Assembly (NCBI GenBank): GCA_964490725.1
Contig: CAZBDU010000033.1
Span: 1-52,220 of the forward strand
Direction of reading: 5' to 3'
From: CAZBDU01 sp964490725
GTDB taxonomy: Bacteria; Spirochaetota; Spirochaetia; SZUA-6; DRHE01
Length of the DNA stretch: 52,220 nucleotides
Positions 1 through 7,216 of this stretch are shown one piece after another. The translations under genes were made by a program, and so were the position numbers. Position 1 is the stretch's first letter; every line of letters begins with the position of its first letter. The notes beneath the pieces are model-generated. The model saw only the letters and a list, made by a program, of their open reading frames with translations. It was not told the DNA's origin and searched no databases.

Positions 1-618
1 CCCTCCGCCCCGGCGCTGCGCGGAACGCCCGCCTGCGGAGGCCGCTCCAGTGCGGCCCGCCCGGCGGGCCGGAACCGGCTTGGCCACGTTCACCGCGATC
101 ACCCGCTCCCCTCCCAGCTGGCGGGCCACGTCGACGGGCACGGGATTCACCAACCCGCCGTCCACCAGGTTGCGCTGCCCCACCCTCACCGGCGCCAGCA
201 CCCCGGGGAAAGCCATGGAGGCAGCCACCGCGGGGACCAGCTCCCCTGAGCGGAACACCACCTCCTCGGCGGTGTCCAGGTCCGCGGCCACGCAGCCAAA
301 AGGCATCTCCAGCTCCTCGAAGGTGAGCCCGTCGAGCAGCTCCGCCAGGAAGCGCCGCATACCCTCCTCGCTCAGCAGCCCGCCTCCCCACAGCGTGGGG
401 CGGAAGTAGCGGACCAGGCGCCGCCAGCGCACCCCCACCGCCAGCTCCCGCAGCGCCGCAGGCCTGCTGCCGGCGGCGAAGAGGGCCCCCACCAGCGCTC
501 CCATCGAGCAGCCCGACACCGCGGACACGGCCACACCCTGCGACTCCAGCCACTGCAGCACCCCCACGTGGCTGAGGCCCCGAGCCGCGCCGGAGCCCAG
601 AGCCAGGGCGGTGGTCAC
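1..618 (-). CDS. Patatin-like phospholipase, 3' end cut off by the window edge
   Basis: The minus strand reads 206 codons without a stop from a GTG at 618 to base 1, so the C-terminus is missing. The N-terminus has the patatin oxyanion loop (GSGAARG) followed by SHVGVL, and the nucleophile elbow is GCSMG, where Ser is the expected catalytic residue. Further on, VDGGLVNPVPV supplies the DGG motif with the second catalytic residue Asp. This is the bacterial RssA/NTE-like family of Ser-Asp lipid acyl hydrolases. The GTG start is chosen because a GGAG lies about seven bases upstream. The gene follows the methyltransferase-like gene by 28 bases and is probably the last gene of the proline operon. 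Family assignment is firm; the substrate is unknown. Confidence 0.85.
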   Translation of the reverse strand, partial: MTTALALGSGAARGLSHVGVLQWLESQGVAVSAVSGCSMGALVGALFAAGSRPAALRELAVGVRWRRLVRYFRPTLWGGGLLSEEGMRRFLAELLDGLTFEELEMPFGCVAADLDTAEEVVFRSGELVPAVAASMAFPGVLAPVRVGQRNLVDGGLVNPVPVDVARQLGGERVIAVNVAKPVPARRAGRTGAASAGGRSAQRRGGG

Positions 619-646
619 GATAGTCTCCGCAGGCCAACGCCGGCGG

Positions 647-1807
647 TCACGCCGGGAACCTCCTGCCCTCGTCCAGCATGGTCAGGTAGGCTTCCAGGGG
701 GAGGTAGTTGGCTACCGTGTTGCCGGTGCCCAGGCAGTAGCCGCCGCCGGGCAGGCACGTCTCCAGGATCTCCCGGACGCGGCGGCGGATCTGCTCTTCC
801 CCGGCCCGGCAGAGAAAATCCATGTCCAGGCCGCCCAGGACGGCGATCCGCTCCCCGTAGAGCCGGGAGGCGGACTCCACGGACAGGATGGCGTCCTCGA
901 AGGAGTGTTTCCCGTCGATGCCCACCCCTTCGATCAGGTCTTCCATGATCTCCGCCAGGTTGCCGCAGGCGTGCAGGAGGTAGGGCTTTCCATGCCCGTG
1001 GGCCAGCTCGGCGCAGCGCCGATGCCAGGGCAGGATCTCTGTTCTGAGGAAGGCCGGAGGCACGGTGGTGGAGGTGCGGTAGCCCATGTCGTCGGAGCCC
1101 CAGATCACCGCCACGCAGCGGAAGTCGCACAGGGTGCGGGTGTAGGACTCGTAGAACTCCCCCACCCTGCGGCTGATCTCCGCCACCAGCTGCGGGTCGT
1201 CCGCCAGCGAGTAGCAGAGGGTCTCGTAGCCCATCAGGAAGGTGACCATCTCCAGGACGTGGGCCGTCAGGTCGTAGACGCCCATATTGGGCGGCAGGTT
1301 TTGCTCCATCCACTCCAGGGCCGTGAGGTCGATCTCCTCCACCTTCGGCCAGGGGTAGCGCTCCAGCTCGGCCCAGCTCCCGATCGGGCCCCGGTGCTCC
1401 TCCACCCAGTCGCGTTCGCCCCGGTTGGCGCCAGCAGCAGCGGTGTCGCGGACTTCGAGGTTGGGCAGCGGAAAGACGTCCTTGCGAATCACCGGGACCC
1501 GAAACACGTCGTAGCCCAGAAAGGCGTGCAGGCGCACCTCACGCTCCAGCGCCCGGCGCCGGCTGGCGGGCCGGCTGGCAGGCCGGCCGGCGGGAAGGCC
1601 GGCGGGAAGGCCGGCGGGAAGGCCGGCGGGAAGGCCGGCGGGAAGGCCGGCGGCCAGCCCGTAGCGGCTGGCCACCATCTCCTTGATCTCCGGATCCAGA
1701 AAGAGCTCAATGTGGTGGACCCGTCGGGGTGTACCCTCGCGCCGCAGGACAGCCAGGAGCTCCTGCACGTCCGGTTCCACCGGGATGTCCATCAGAAGGT
1801 CCGCCAC
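647..1807 (-). CDS. Uroporphyrinogen decarboxylase (URO-D)/MtaA-like methyltransferase-family protein
   Basis: A 386-residue protein of the URO-D superfamily, which includes HemE and the corrinoid methyltransferases MtaA, MtbA and CmuA. Visible family features are the strand-rich segment ending YLLHACGNLAEIM (a His-Ala-Cys-Gly motif as in the zinc-binding MtaA-type proteins) and LGTGNTVANYLPLE near the C-terminus. A true HemE is unlikely because the usual N-terminal arginine motif is absent and no heme genes are nearby. It starts at GTG 1807 behind GAGGAGG, ten bases after proB. Residues about 52-77 consist of LPAG repeats encoded by a DNA tandem repeat, an odd low-complexity insertion near the N-terminus. 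It may act in one-carbon transfer; the substrate cannot be read from the sequence. Confidence 0.8.
   Translation of the reverse strand: MADLLMDIPVEPDVQELLAVLRREGTPRRVHHIELFLDPEIKEMVASRYGLAAGLPAGLPAGLPAGLPAGLPAGRPASRPASRRRALEREVRLHAFLGYDVFRVPVIRKDVFPLPNLEVRDTAAAGANRGERDWVEEHRGPIGSWAELERYPWPKVEEIDLTALEWMEQNLPPNMGVYDLTAHVLEMVTFLMGYETLCYSLADDPQLVAEISRRVGEFYESYTRTLCDFRCVAVIWGSDDMGYRTSTTVPPAFLRTEILPWHRRCAELAHGHGKPYLLHACGNLAEIMEDLIEGVGIDGKHSFEDAILSVESASRLYGERIAVLGGLDMDFLCRAGEEQIRRRVREILETCLPGGGYCLGTGNTVANYLPLEAYLTMLDEGRRFPA
1585..1653. repeat. 12-bp in-frame tandem repeat inside the URO-D-like gene
   Basis: The unit GGCCGGCGGGAA occurs five times without error, from 1585 to 1644, followed by a nine-base partial copy to 1653. 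Degenerate related units extend to about 1561. Each unit encodes one LPAG tetrapeptide on the minus strand. As the period is a multiple of three, gain or loss of copies would change linker length without breaking the frame. Confidence 0.95.
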
Positions 1808-1817
1808 GCCCGCCTCC

Positions 1818-2600
1818 TCACATCGAGCTCGCCCCGCCCCGGAAGACCGTGCGCTTCACCCGGCTGGCCAGGATGTCGGCCAGAGAGTGCCGGCCGCCGG
1901 CAACGATCGTCTCGATCCCCTGGCCCGTGGCCATGCGGGCGGCGCGGACCTTCGAGAGCATCCCCCCCAGGCCGAGGGAGTTGGTGTCCTGGGAGGCCAT
2001 CCTCTCCACCGCCCCGTCGATCAGGCTCACCTCCTCGATGAGCTCGGCCTTGGCGTCCCGCTTGGGATTGCCCCGGTACAGCCCGTCCACGTCGGTCAGA
2101 ATGACCAGCAGGTCCACGTTGAGCCGGATGGCCACCAGAGCGGCCAGGATGTCGTTGTCGGAGAAGATCGGTTGGAACTCCACCTCCTCCTTGTTCACCA
2201 TGTCGTTTTCGTTCACCACCGGGATGATCCGTTTCTCCAGATACGCGTTCATGATGGTCCCGACCGTCTCCCGCTCGACCCTGCTGGCGAAATTGTGGTG
2301 GGTAAGCAGGACCTGGGCCACCCGAACGCCGTGCTGCCCGAAGTAGTCCCGGTAGTACTTCATCAGCCGGATCTGGCCGATGCCGGAAAGGAGCTGCAGG
2401 CTCAGGGTCTCCGTGGGGCGGGCGGCCACCCCTTCCTCCTCCATCCCGGCAGCCACGGCGCCGGAGGAAACCAGCACCACCTCGTGCCCCTGGCCGTGCA
2501 GCTCGGCGATCTGGCTCACCTTGCTCTTCAACCAGCGCGAATCGATGCCGCTGCTGCTGCTGCTGATGAGGGCGCTTCCGATCTTGATGACGTATCTCAT
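1818..2600 (-). CDS. proB: Glutamate 5-kinase, short form without PUA domain
   Basis: Catalyses ATP-dependent phosphorylation of glutamate to gamma-glutamyl phosphate, the first step of proline synthesis in the cytoplasm. The 260-residue protein is an amino-acid-kinase domain: VIKIGSALIS at the N-terminus, VLVSSGAVAAG, the glutamate-binding NENDMV segment, FSDNDILAALVA, LTDVDGLY and GLGGMLSKVRAA. Enterobacterial ProB is about 367 residues because of a C-terminal PUA domain; that domain is absent here, and the stop is only ten bases before the next gene. Gene order proC-proA-proB on one strand supports co-transcription. The PUA domain affects proline feedback in E. coli, so regulation may differ. 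Confidence 0.95.
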   Translation of the reverse strand: MRYVIKIGSALISSSSSGIDSRWLKSKVSQIAELHGQGHEVVLVSSGAVAAGMEEEGVAARPTETLSLQLLSGIGQIRLMKYYRDYFGQHGVRVAQVLLTHHNFASRVERETVGTIMNAYLEKRIIPVVNENDMVNKEEVEFQPIFSDNDILAALVAIRLNVDLLVILTDVDGLYRGNPKRDAKAELIEEVSLIDGAVERMASQDTNSLGLGGMLSKVRAARMATGQGIETIVAGGRHSLADILASRVKRTVFRGGASSM

Positions 2601-2633
2601 GGCTGTTCCGATGGGCGCCCTTTCGGGCCAGCC

Positions 2634-3914
2634 CTAGGGCTCGAGGTCCCGGTGGGTGAAGCTCCGCTGCCCTCTGGCGTAGGGGTCCACCTCCTGCCCG
2701 TTCCCTTCCAGAACGAACTTGGTGCTGGTGAGCCCCTCCAGACCCACCGGCCCGCGGGCATGGATCTTGCTCGTGGAGATGCCCACCTCCGCACCCAGGC
2801 CGTAGCGGAACCCATCGGCGAAGCGGGTGGAGCAGTTCCACATCACGGAGCTGGAGTCCACCGCCGAGAGAAAGCGCTGCGCCGCCTGCCGATTCGAGGT
2901 GACGATGGCGTCGGTGTGGTGGCTTCCCCAGGTGTTGACGTGGACAACCGCCTCCTCCAGCGAGTCCACCACCTTCACCGCCAGCACCAGATCGTTGTAC
3001 TCGGCGCTCCAGTCGGAGGGTTGCGCCGCAGCGCAGGTGATGATCCCGCGGGTGCGCTCGTCTCCGCGCAGCTCCACCCCGGAGAGGGCCTCCGCCATCC
3101 GGGGCAGGAAGCTCTCCGCCACTCCGGCGTGCACCAGCAGGGTCTCGATGGCGTTGCACACCGCCGGGTACTGGCACTTGGCGTCCCGCGCAACGCGCAC
3201 CGCCATCTCCACGTCGGCCTCCCGGTCCACGTAGAGGTGGCACACCCCGTCGGCGTGCCCGAGCACGGGGATGCGGGTACCCGCCTGGATAGCCCGCACC
3301 AGCTCGTTCGAGCCGCGGGGAATCACCAGGTCGATCAGCCGGTCCAGCTTCAGCACCTCCTGGATGTCCTGGCGGGTTTCCACCAGCTGGAGGGCATCCC
3401 GGAACAGCGGGTCCGCCCCCTCGGCGGCGTCCACGATCGTGCGGAACAACACCCGGTTGGAGCGGAGGGCCTCCGAGCCTCCCTTCAGGATCGCGGCGTT
3501 GCCCGACTTCAGGCAGAGGCTTCCGATCTGCACCAGGGCGTCCGGGCGGCTCTCGAAGATGACCCCGATCACTCCGATGGGCACCGTCACCTTGCTCAGC
3601 ACCAGCCCCGGGTCCAGCTCCCGCTTCAGCAGCCTGCGCCCCACGGGGTCGGGGAGCCGTCCCACGTCGCGCACGCTTTCCACGATCTGATCCATCTTGG
3701 CCGGGCTCAGGGCCAGCCGCTTCAGCAGAGCCCCGCTCAGCCCCGAACGCTCCGCCTCGCGGCAGTCCGCCTGGTTCTCCGCCAGGATCTCTTCGCGGCC
3801 CGCCGCCAGCGCGGCGGCCACCCGTTCCAGGGCCGCATTCTTGATCTCTGTGGAGGCCGTGGCCAGCCTGAGCGCCGCCCGGCGGGCGGCCTCGGCCTGC
3901 TCGCGCGCCGTCAT
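2634..3914 (-). CDS. proA: Gamma-glutamyl phosphate reductase
   Basis: NADPH-dependent reduction of gamma-glutamyl phosphate to glutamate-5-semialdehyde, second step of proline synthesis. At 426 residues it is the normal family length. Visible motifs: VTVPIGVIGVIFESRPDA near residue 110, LKGGSEAL, VLGHADGVCHLYVD, and the catalytic cysteine in YPAVCNA near residue 255. The start ATG overlaps the proC stop by four bases (ATGA), a sign of translational coupling. ProB is expected to act in complex with this enzyme because the acyl phosphate is labile. Confidence 0.97.
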   Translation of the reverse strand: MTAREQAEAARRAALRLATASTEIKNAALERVAAALAAGREEILAENQADCREAERSGLSGALLKRLALSPAKMDQIVESVRDVGRLPDPVGRRLLKRELDPGLVLSKVTVPIGVIGVIFESRPDALVQIGSLCLKSGNAAILKGGSEALRSNRVLFRTIVDAAEGADPLFRDALQLVETRQDIQEVLKLDRLIDLVIPRGSNELVRAIQAGTRIPVLGHADGVCHLYVDREADVEMAVRVARDAKCQYPAVCNAIETLLVHAGVAESFLPRMAEALSGVELRGDERTRGIITCAAAQPSDWSAEYNDLVLAVKVVDSLEEAVVHVNTWGSHHTDAIVTSNRQAAQRFLSAVDSSSVMWNCSTRFADGFRYGLGAEVGISTSKIHARGPVGLEGLTSTKFVLEGNGQEVDPYARGQRSFTHRDLEP

Positions 3915-4696
3915 CGTCCCAGCTCCTTGCTGCGGCGGGCCGCCGCTTCGATCGTGCCCACCAGCACCTCCCGCACGTCCGAGGGGTCCAGCACCTCCCG
4001 CCCCGCCACGGTGGTCCCTCCGGGGGAGCTCACCATGCGCACCAGCTCCTCGGTGCTCATGCCGGTCTCCCGCAGCAGCCGCGCGGTACCCTCGAAGGTG
4101 GCCAGGGACAGCTCCCGGGCCGCCTCCTGGGGAATGCCCAGCCGCCTCCCCGCTTCCACGAACGCCTCCACCAGGCGGGCCACGAACGCCGGACCGGAGC
4201 CGCTTAAGCCCGTGACTGCATCCAGCAGCTCCTCCGGCAGGGCCACCGCGTAGCCCGCTGCCGCCAGGAGCCTCTCCACCAGGGCCCGGTCCTCGCGGCT
4301 CACCCCCCTGCCCAACGCGTAGCCGGCGGCCATGGCGCCCACCAGGCAGGGAGTATTGGGCATCACCCGCACTACCCGAGCGGCCGGCAGGGCCGCCTCC
4401 AGGGTGGCCAGCCGCACGCCGGCGGCGATGGAGATCACCAGCGCGGAGGCGCCGGCGATCTCGGCCATCACCCCGGGCACGTCCTGGGGCTTCACAGCCA
4501 GGAAGAGAACCTCCGCGGCCGCCGCCTCCGCCGCGCCGGAGACCTCCCGCACGCCAGGCAGCTCGCGCCGCAGCAGCTCCATGCGCTCGGGGCGCACGTC
4601 ACAGGCCAGAAGCTCGCTGTCGGGTATGCGCGCCCGGATGGCTTTGGCCAGGGCAAGGCCCATGTTGCCGGCGCCGATGAAGCCAATTCGTGCCAT
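3911..4696 (-). CDS. proC: Pyrroline-5-carboxylate reductase
   Basis: Reduces pyrroline-5-carboxylate to proline with NAD(P)H. The 261-residue protein begins with a Rossmann motif IGFIGAGNMG and has the family signature in the dimerisation domain: LSGSGPAFV near residue 165 and SSPGGTTVAG near residue 220. First gene of the proC-proA-proB run. There is no Shine-Dalgarno sequence before ATG 4696; instead a promoter-like TTTACT / 17 bp / TACATT ends 11 bases before the ATG, which would give a leader of only about five bases. Confidence 0.97.
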   Translation of the reverse strand: MARIGFIGAGNMGLALAKAIRARIPDSELLACDVRPERMELLRRELPGVREVSGAAEAAAAEVLFLAVKPQDVPGVMAEIAGASALVISIAAGVRLATLEAALPAARVVRVMPNTPCLVGAMAAGYALGRGVSREDRALVERLLAAAGYAVALPEELLDAVTGLSGSGPAFVARLVEAFVEAGRRLGIPQEAARELSLATFEGTARLLRETGMSTEELVRMVSSPGGTTVAGREVLDPSDVREVLVGTIEAAARRSKELGR

Positions 4697-4707
4697 GATG
4701 CGAGTAG

Positions 4708-4736
4708 AATGTAGTACAGGCCCCGGGAAAAGTAAA
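4708..4736 (-). promoter_or_regulatory. Candidate promoter of the proline operon with near-leaderless start
   Basis: On the minus strand TTTACT (4736-4731), a 17-base spacer and TACATT (4713-4708). The expected transcription start is about 4701, leaving roughly five bases before the proC ATG at 4696. Confidence 0.5.
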
Positions 4737-4769
4737 CACGGCCGGCCCGGCGCGCGGGCGCCGGCCGGC
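4733..4769 (-). terminator. Candidate terminator after folB
   Basis: Downstream of the folB stop the minus strand has a GC-only inverted repeat built from GCCGGCC/GGCCGGC arms, followed by a T-rich stretch (TTTACTTTT) running into the proC promoter. The stem is imperfect, so it could also be a simple GC-rich spacer. Confidence 0.4.
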
Positions 4770-4784
4770 AGGCCTCCGCGGCGC

Positions 4785-5195
4785 TCAGCGCTCCCGCAGG
4801 ATCTGCACCGCCGCGGCGCGGCCGGAACGCAGCGCCCCAGGCTTCTCCAGCAGCACCTCCACCCGCTGCACCCGCTCCTCCCGCAGGCAGAGCTGCGCCA
4901 CCGCCTCCGCCAGCGCCTCGATCAGCTGGAAGGAGGAGCCTTCCACCAGCGCCTCGATGCGCCCCGCCAGCGCGGAGTAGTCAACGGTGTGCTCCAGCCG
5001 GTCCCCGCGGCAGGCCTCGCGCAGGTCCGCATGCAGAGTCACCGTGAGGATCACCTCCCGGCGGAGGCGGCGTTCCTCCTCCCGCACGCCTACGATGCAC
5101 CGCAGTCGCAGCCCCCGCAGCTGCAGGCGGTCCAGCGCGGGGGCGGCAGGGGTCCCTGGATCGCCGGCGTCCCTGCCCGCCGCCTTACCCGCCAT
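4785..5195 (-). CDS. folB: Dihydroneopterin aldolase family protein
   Basis: Expected to cleave 7,8-dihydroneopterin to 6-hydroxymethyl-dihydropterin in folate synthesis. 136 residues, near the family's usual 120. Seen: LQLRGLRLRCIVGVREEER (the typical N-terminal strand and conserved E), HTVDYSALAGRIEALVEG and LIEALAEAVAQLCL, then VEVLLEKPGALR, where the catalytic lysine of the family lies in the KP motif. The first 20 residues are a proline/alanine-rich extension. The ATG at 5195 overlaps the upstream SDR stop by 11 bases, so the two are translationally coupled. Confidence 0.9.
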   Translation of the reverse strand: MAGKAAGRDAGDPGTPAAPALDRLQLRGLRLRCIVGVREEERRLRREVILTVTLHADLREACRGDRLEHTVDYSALAGRIEALVEGSSFQLIEALAEAVAQLCLREERVQRVEVLLEKPGALRSGRAAAVQILRER

Positions 5196-5931
5196 AGAAG
5201 TTTCCCTTCAATGAACGCCCCCCGTCCACGTACAGCACCTGCCCGGTGATGAAAGGGCTGGCCAGCAGGAAGAGCACCGCGGCGCAGACGTCTTCCGGGC
5301 TCCCCCAGCGGCCCAGCAGATTGGTGCCCGAAAGCCTGTCCACCTCCTCCGGCCTCATCTCCTCAGGAGGCAGCACGATGCCCGGGGCCACGGCGTTCAC
5401 CCGCACCTTGGGGGCGTACTCCACCGCCATCATCCGGGTGAGGCTGAGAAGCATGCGCTTGCTCAGGTGGTAGGAGACGTGCCCGCGGTCGTAGTCCTGC
5501 ACCCTGGCGTCCAGGAAGTTCACGATGGCCCCCTCCTGTCCCTGGGCGGCGAACAGGCGACAGAGCTGAAACGGCGCCAGCGCGTTGACGCGCACGTTTC
5601 GTTCCACCGAGGGGACGGTGATCTGATCCAGGGCCTCCGCCGGGAAGATCGAGGCGCCGTTGACCAGCAGGTCGATGGGACGGCCGCACGCCTGCAGGGC
5701 AGCACGCCACATGGAGGCGGCCGCCGCCGGGTCGGCGAAATCCGCCTGCACCGCCCAGGCGCCGCTGCCTCCTGCGCGCAGCTCCCGCACCACCTCGGCC
5801 GCCTGCCCGCGGGAGCCGTTGTAGTGGATCACCACCGCCGCCCCCTGGCCAGCCAGGGCGGCGGCCACGAAGCGGCCCAGGCGGCGTGCGCCGCCAGTTA
5901 CCAGAGCCACCCGGCCCTCCAGCGTACCCAT
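5185..5931 (-). CDS. Pteridine-reductase-like short-chain dehydrogenase (FolM/PTR1 type)
   Basis: A 248-residue NAD(P)H-dependent SDR. TGGARRLG at residues 12-19 is the cofactor loop; the arginine pair is typical of pteridine reductases and FolM rather than generic SDRs. NGAS replaces the classical NNAG, and YHLSK carries the Tyr-Lys pair, with VNAVAPGIVLPP following. Overlap with folB makes a dihydropteridine or dihydrofolate reductase role likely. I chose ATG 5931 because the Rossmann strand begins immediately after it and a promoter-like TAGAGT lies seven bases upstream; an in-frame extension to 6051 lacks family similarity. No Shine-Dalgarno is visible. Confidence 0.85.
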   Translation of the reverse strand: MGTLEGRVALVTGGARRLGRFVAAALAGQGAAVVIHYNGSRGQAAEVVRELRAGGSGAWAVQADFADPAAAASMWRAALQACGRPIDLLVNGASIFPAEALDQITVPSVERNVRVNALAPFQLCRLFAAQGQEGAIVNFLDARVQDYDRGHVSYHLSKRMLLSLTRMMAVEYAPKVRVNAVAPGIVLPPEEMRPEEVDRLSGTNLLGRWGSPEDVCAAVLFLLASPFITGQVLYVDGGRSLKGNFYGG

Positions 5932-5938
5932 ACCTGGC

Positions 5939-5968
5939 ACTCTACGGCATCGGTCGATTTCCCTGCAA
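5939..5968 (-). promoter_or_regulatory. Promoter of the SDR-folB pair, leaderless geometry
   Basis: Minus strand TTGCAG (5968-5963), an 18-base spacer and TAGAGT (5944-5939); the ATG follows after exactly seven bases. Transcription would start at or next to the ATG. Confidence 0.5.
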
Positions 5969-6057
5969 CCCCTTGCGCGCAACCCCTTCCGCCGGGGTCG
6001 CGCGTGCCCGGGCCGGGTCGCAGGGAGCAGGCGGCCTCCTGGATGCGGCAAATAGTG

Positions 6058-6110
6058 GTGTCATAACGACCCGGCCAATGTGTATCTTTGACACGCAGTG
6101 TCATAATGAC
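6058..6110 (+). promoter_or_regulatory. Paired 13-bp sites, candidate activator-binding sites upstream of hsp20
   Basis: GTGTCATAACGAC at 6058-6070 and GTGTCATAATGAC at 6098-6110 differ by one base and are 40 bp apart, about four helical turns. The second copy contains a perfect palindrome GTCAT-A-ATGAC (6100-6110), and TGACAC (6089-6094) with GTGTCA (6098-6103) forms another inverted repeat. They lie about 120-170 bp before the sigma-54-type promoter, the normal distance for enhancer sites. The rest of the 5932-6305 gap shows no gene. Confidence 0.5.
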
Positions 6111-6228
6111 GCATAGAGGCGCCCGCCGGGAGGCCGGGAGCACGGCTGCGGCTCCCGGCCAGTGTAGTAATCTCTTTGCTGGCTGGGAGTTAACCTGCCC
6201 TTCCTCTCAACGCCGGCCTGGAGCGGAT

Positions 6229-6245
6229 TTGGCACGCTTTCTGCA
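6229..6245 (+). promoter_or_regulatory. Sigma-54 (-24/-12) promoter before hsp20
   Basis: TTGGCACG followed by CTTTCTGCA. The -24 GG (6231-6232) and -12 GC (6243-6244) have the obligatory 12-base periodicity, and TTGGCACG matches the -24 consensus fully. Transcription would start near 6256, about 50 bases before the hsp20 ATG. Confidence 0.65.
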
Positions 6246-6305
6246 ACATAAGAGGTGAGCGCGCCGCAGGGCGCGCAGAGAGTCCGAAAGACGAGGAGGT
6301 CAGTG

Positions 6306-6728
6306 ATGAGAGGACTGATTCGATACACCGAGCCGAGGCAGCTGTTCGACAGGGACCGCATGCTGGAGGGCTTCTTCGAGGACACCCCGCTGTGGAACGC
6401 CCGCACCCCCGCGGTGGACGTGCGGGAGACCCACGAGGGCTACCTCATGGAGGTGGAGCTTCCGGGGATGAGCGAGAAGGACGTGGAGGTGAAGGTGGAG
6501 GACAACATCCTCACCCTGAGCTCCCACCGCCAGGAGGCCAGCGAGGAGAAGAAGGACGGCTACCTGATCCGCGAGCGCCGGCAGGCCGCGTTCAGCCGCA
6601 CCTTCGTGCTGCCGAATGACGTGGACCGCGAGAAGATCGAGGCGGAGTTCAAGAACGGGCTTCTGCGGGTCAACCTGGCCAAGAAGCCGGAGGCTCAGCC
6701 CAAGACGATCCAGGTGAAGGCCAGCTAG
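6306..6728 (+). CDS. Small heat shock protein, Hsp20 family
   Basis: ATP-independent holdase chaperone of 140 residues with a central alpha-crystallin domain: AVDVRETHEGYLMEVELPG (about residues 36-54), the DNILTLSSHR strand, and the C-terminal part ending GLLRVNLAKKPE. The ATG at 6306 is preceded by GAGGAGG; a GTG 17 codons upstream in the same frame would start inside the likely 5' leader and is rejected. The gene stands alone between a sigma-54-type promoter and a strong terminator, so it appears to be an independent stress-response unit. Confidence 0.95.
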   Translation: MRGLIRYTEPRQLFDRDRMLEGFFEDTPLWNARTPAVDVRETHEGYLMEVELPGMSEKDVEVKVEDNILTLSSHRQEASEEKKDGYLIRERRQAAFSRTFVLPNDVDREKIEAEFKNGLLRVNLAKKPEAQPKTIQVKAS

Positions 6729-6756
6729 GCCTTTGCGGTCGAGCAACTCAAACGGC

Positions 6757-6795
6757 GGGCCGTTCCCCTCCAGGGGGGAGCGGCCCCTGCTTTTT
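6757..6795 (+). terminator. Rho-independent terminator after hsp20
   Basis: GGGCCGTTCCCC pairs with GGGGAGCGGCCC around a short loop, followed by CTGCTTTTT. It lies 28 bases after the hsp20 stop. Confidence 0.85.
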
Positions 6796-6882
6796 GCACC
6801 GCCGGAGCGCTCCACACTCCGCGGCCGCTGTGGTACAATCGAAAGCTGCTCGCGGTTTTCGAGCACAGGAGGACAGGCACCA

Positions 6883-7209
6883 GTGAACGGCGACGGCCTT
6901 CCCTACATGTACGTCGAGGGAGAAAAGAAAGATCACCAGGTGACTTTATACGCGCTCAGCACCTGCGCGTTCTGCCGCAAGGCCGTCGAGTTTCTCCGCA
7001 GCGAGGGGGTGGCCTTCCGCTACCTCTACGTGGACAAGCTGCCCCGGGAGACCAAGAAGGCCCTGAGGGAGGAGCTCCGCGGGCGGTTCAGCGCCTCGCT
7101 GCTGTACCCGTACCTGGTGGTGGACGACCGCGAAGCGGTGGGCGGCTTGTACGAGGATCGCTGGCGATCCCTGCTGGAGCTGCCCCAGGACGGGCGCACG
7201 GAAGGGTAG
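6883..7209 (+). CDS. Glutaredoxin-like thiol oxidoreductase
   Basis: A 108-residue thioredoxin-fold protein with the active site CAFC at residues 28-31 in the strand-helix context VTLYALSTCAFCRKAVEFL, followed by VAFRYLYVD and the cis-proline region LLYPYLVVDD. I start at GTG 6883, behind AGGAGG, which leaves a short polar N-terminus; ATG 6907 is an alternative. A TACAAT hexamer at 6834-6839 and an inverted repeat TGCTCG/CGAGCA at 6847-6865 lie in the leader. The next gene, seven bases downstream, encodes a ferredoxin:thioredoxin reductase subunit, so this protein is a plausible electron acceptor of that enzyme. Confidence 0.85.
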   Translation: MNGDGLPYMYVEGEKKDHQVTLYALSTCAFCRKAVEFLRSEGVAFRYLYVDKLPRETKKALREELRGRFSASLLYPYLVVDDREAVGGLYEDRWRSLLELPQDGRTEG

Positions 7210-7216
7210 AGCGCGC

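Noticed and set aside
647..1807. Assignment of the URO-D-family gene as hemE
   Set aside because: The N-terminal arginine motif of true HemE is missing, an HACG metal-type motif is present and no heme synthesis gene is nearby.
1683..4253. Long plus-strand open frame of 856 codons opposite proB, proA and proC
   Set aside because: It is the antisense of three conserved proline genes and has His/Gly/Val-rich composition typical of GC-rich shadow frames. No start signal or family similarity.
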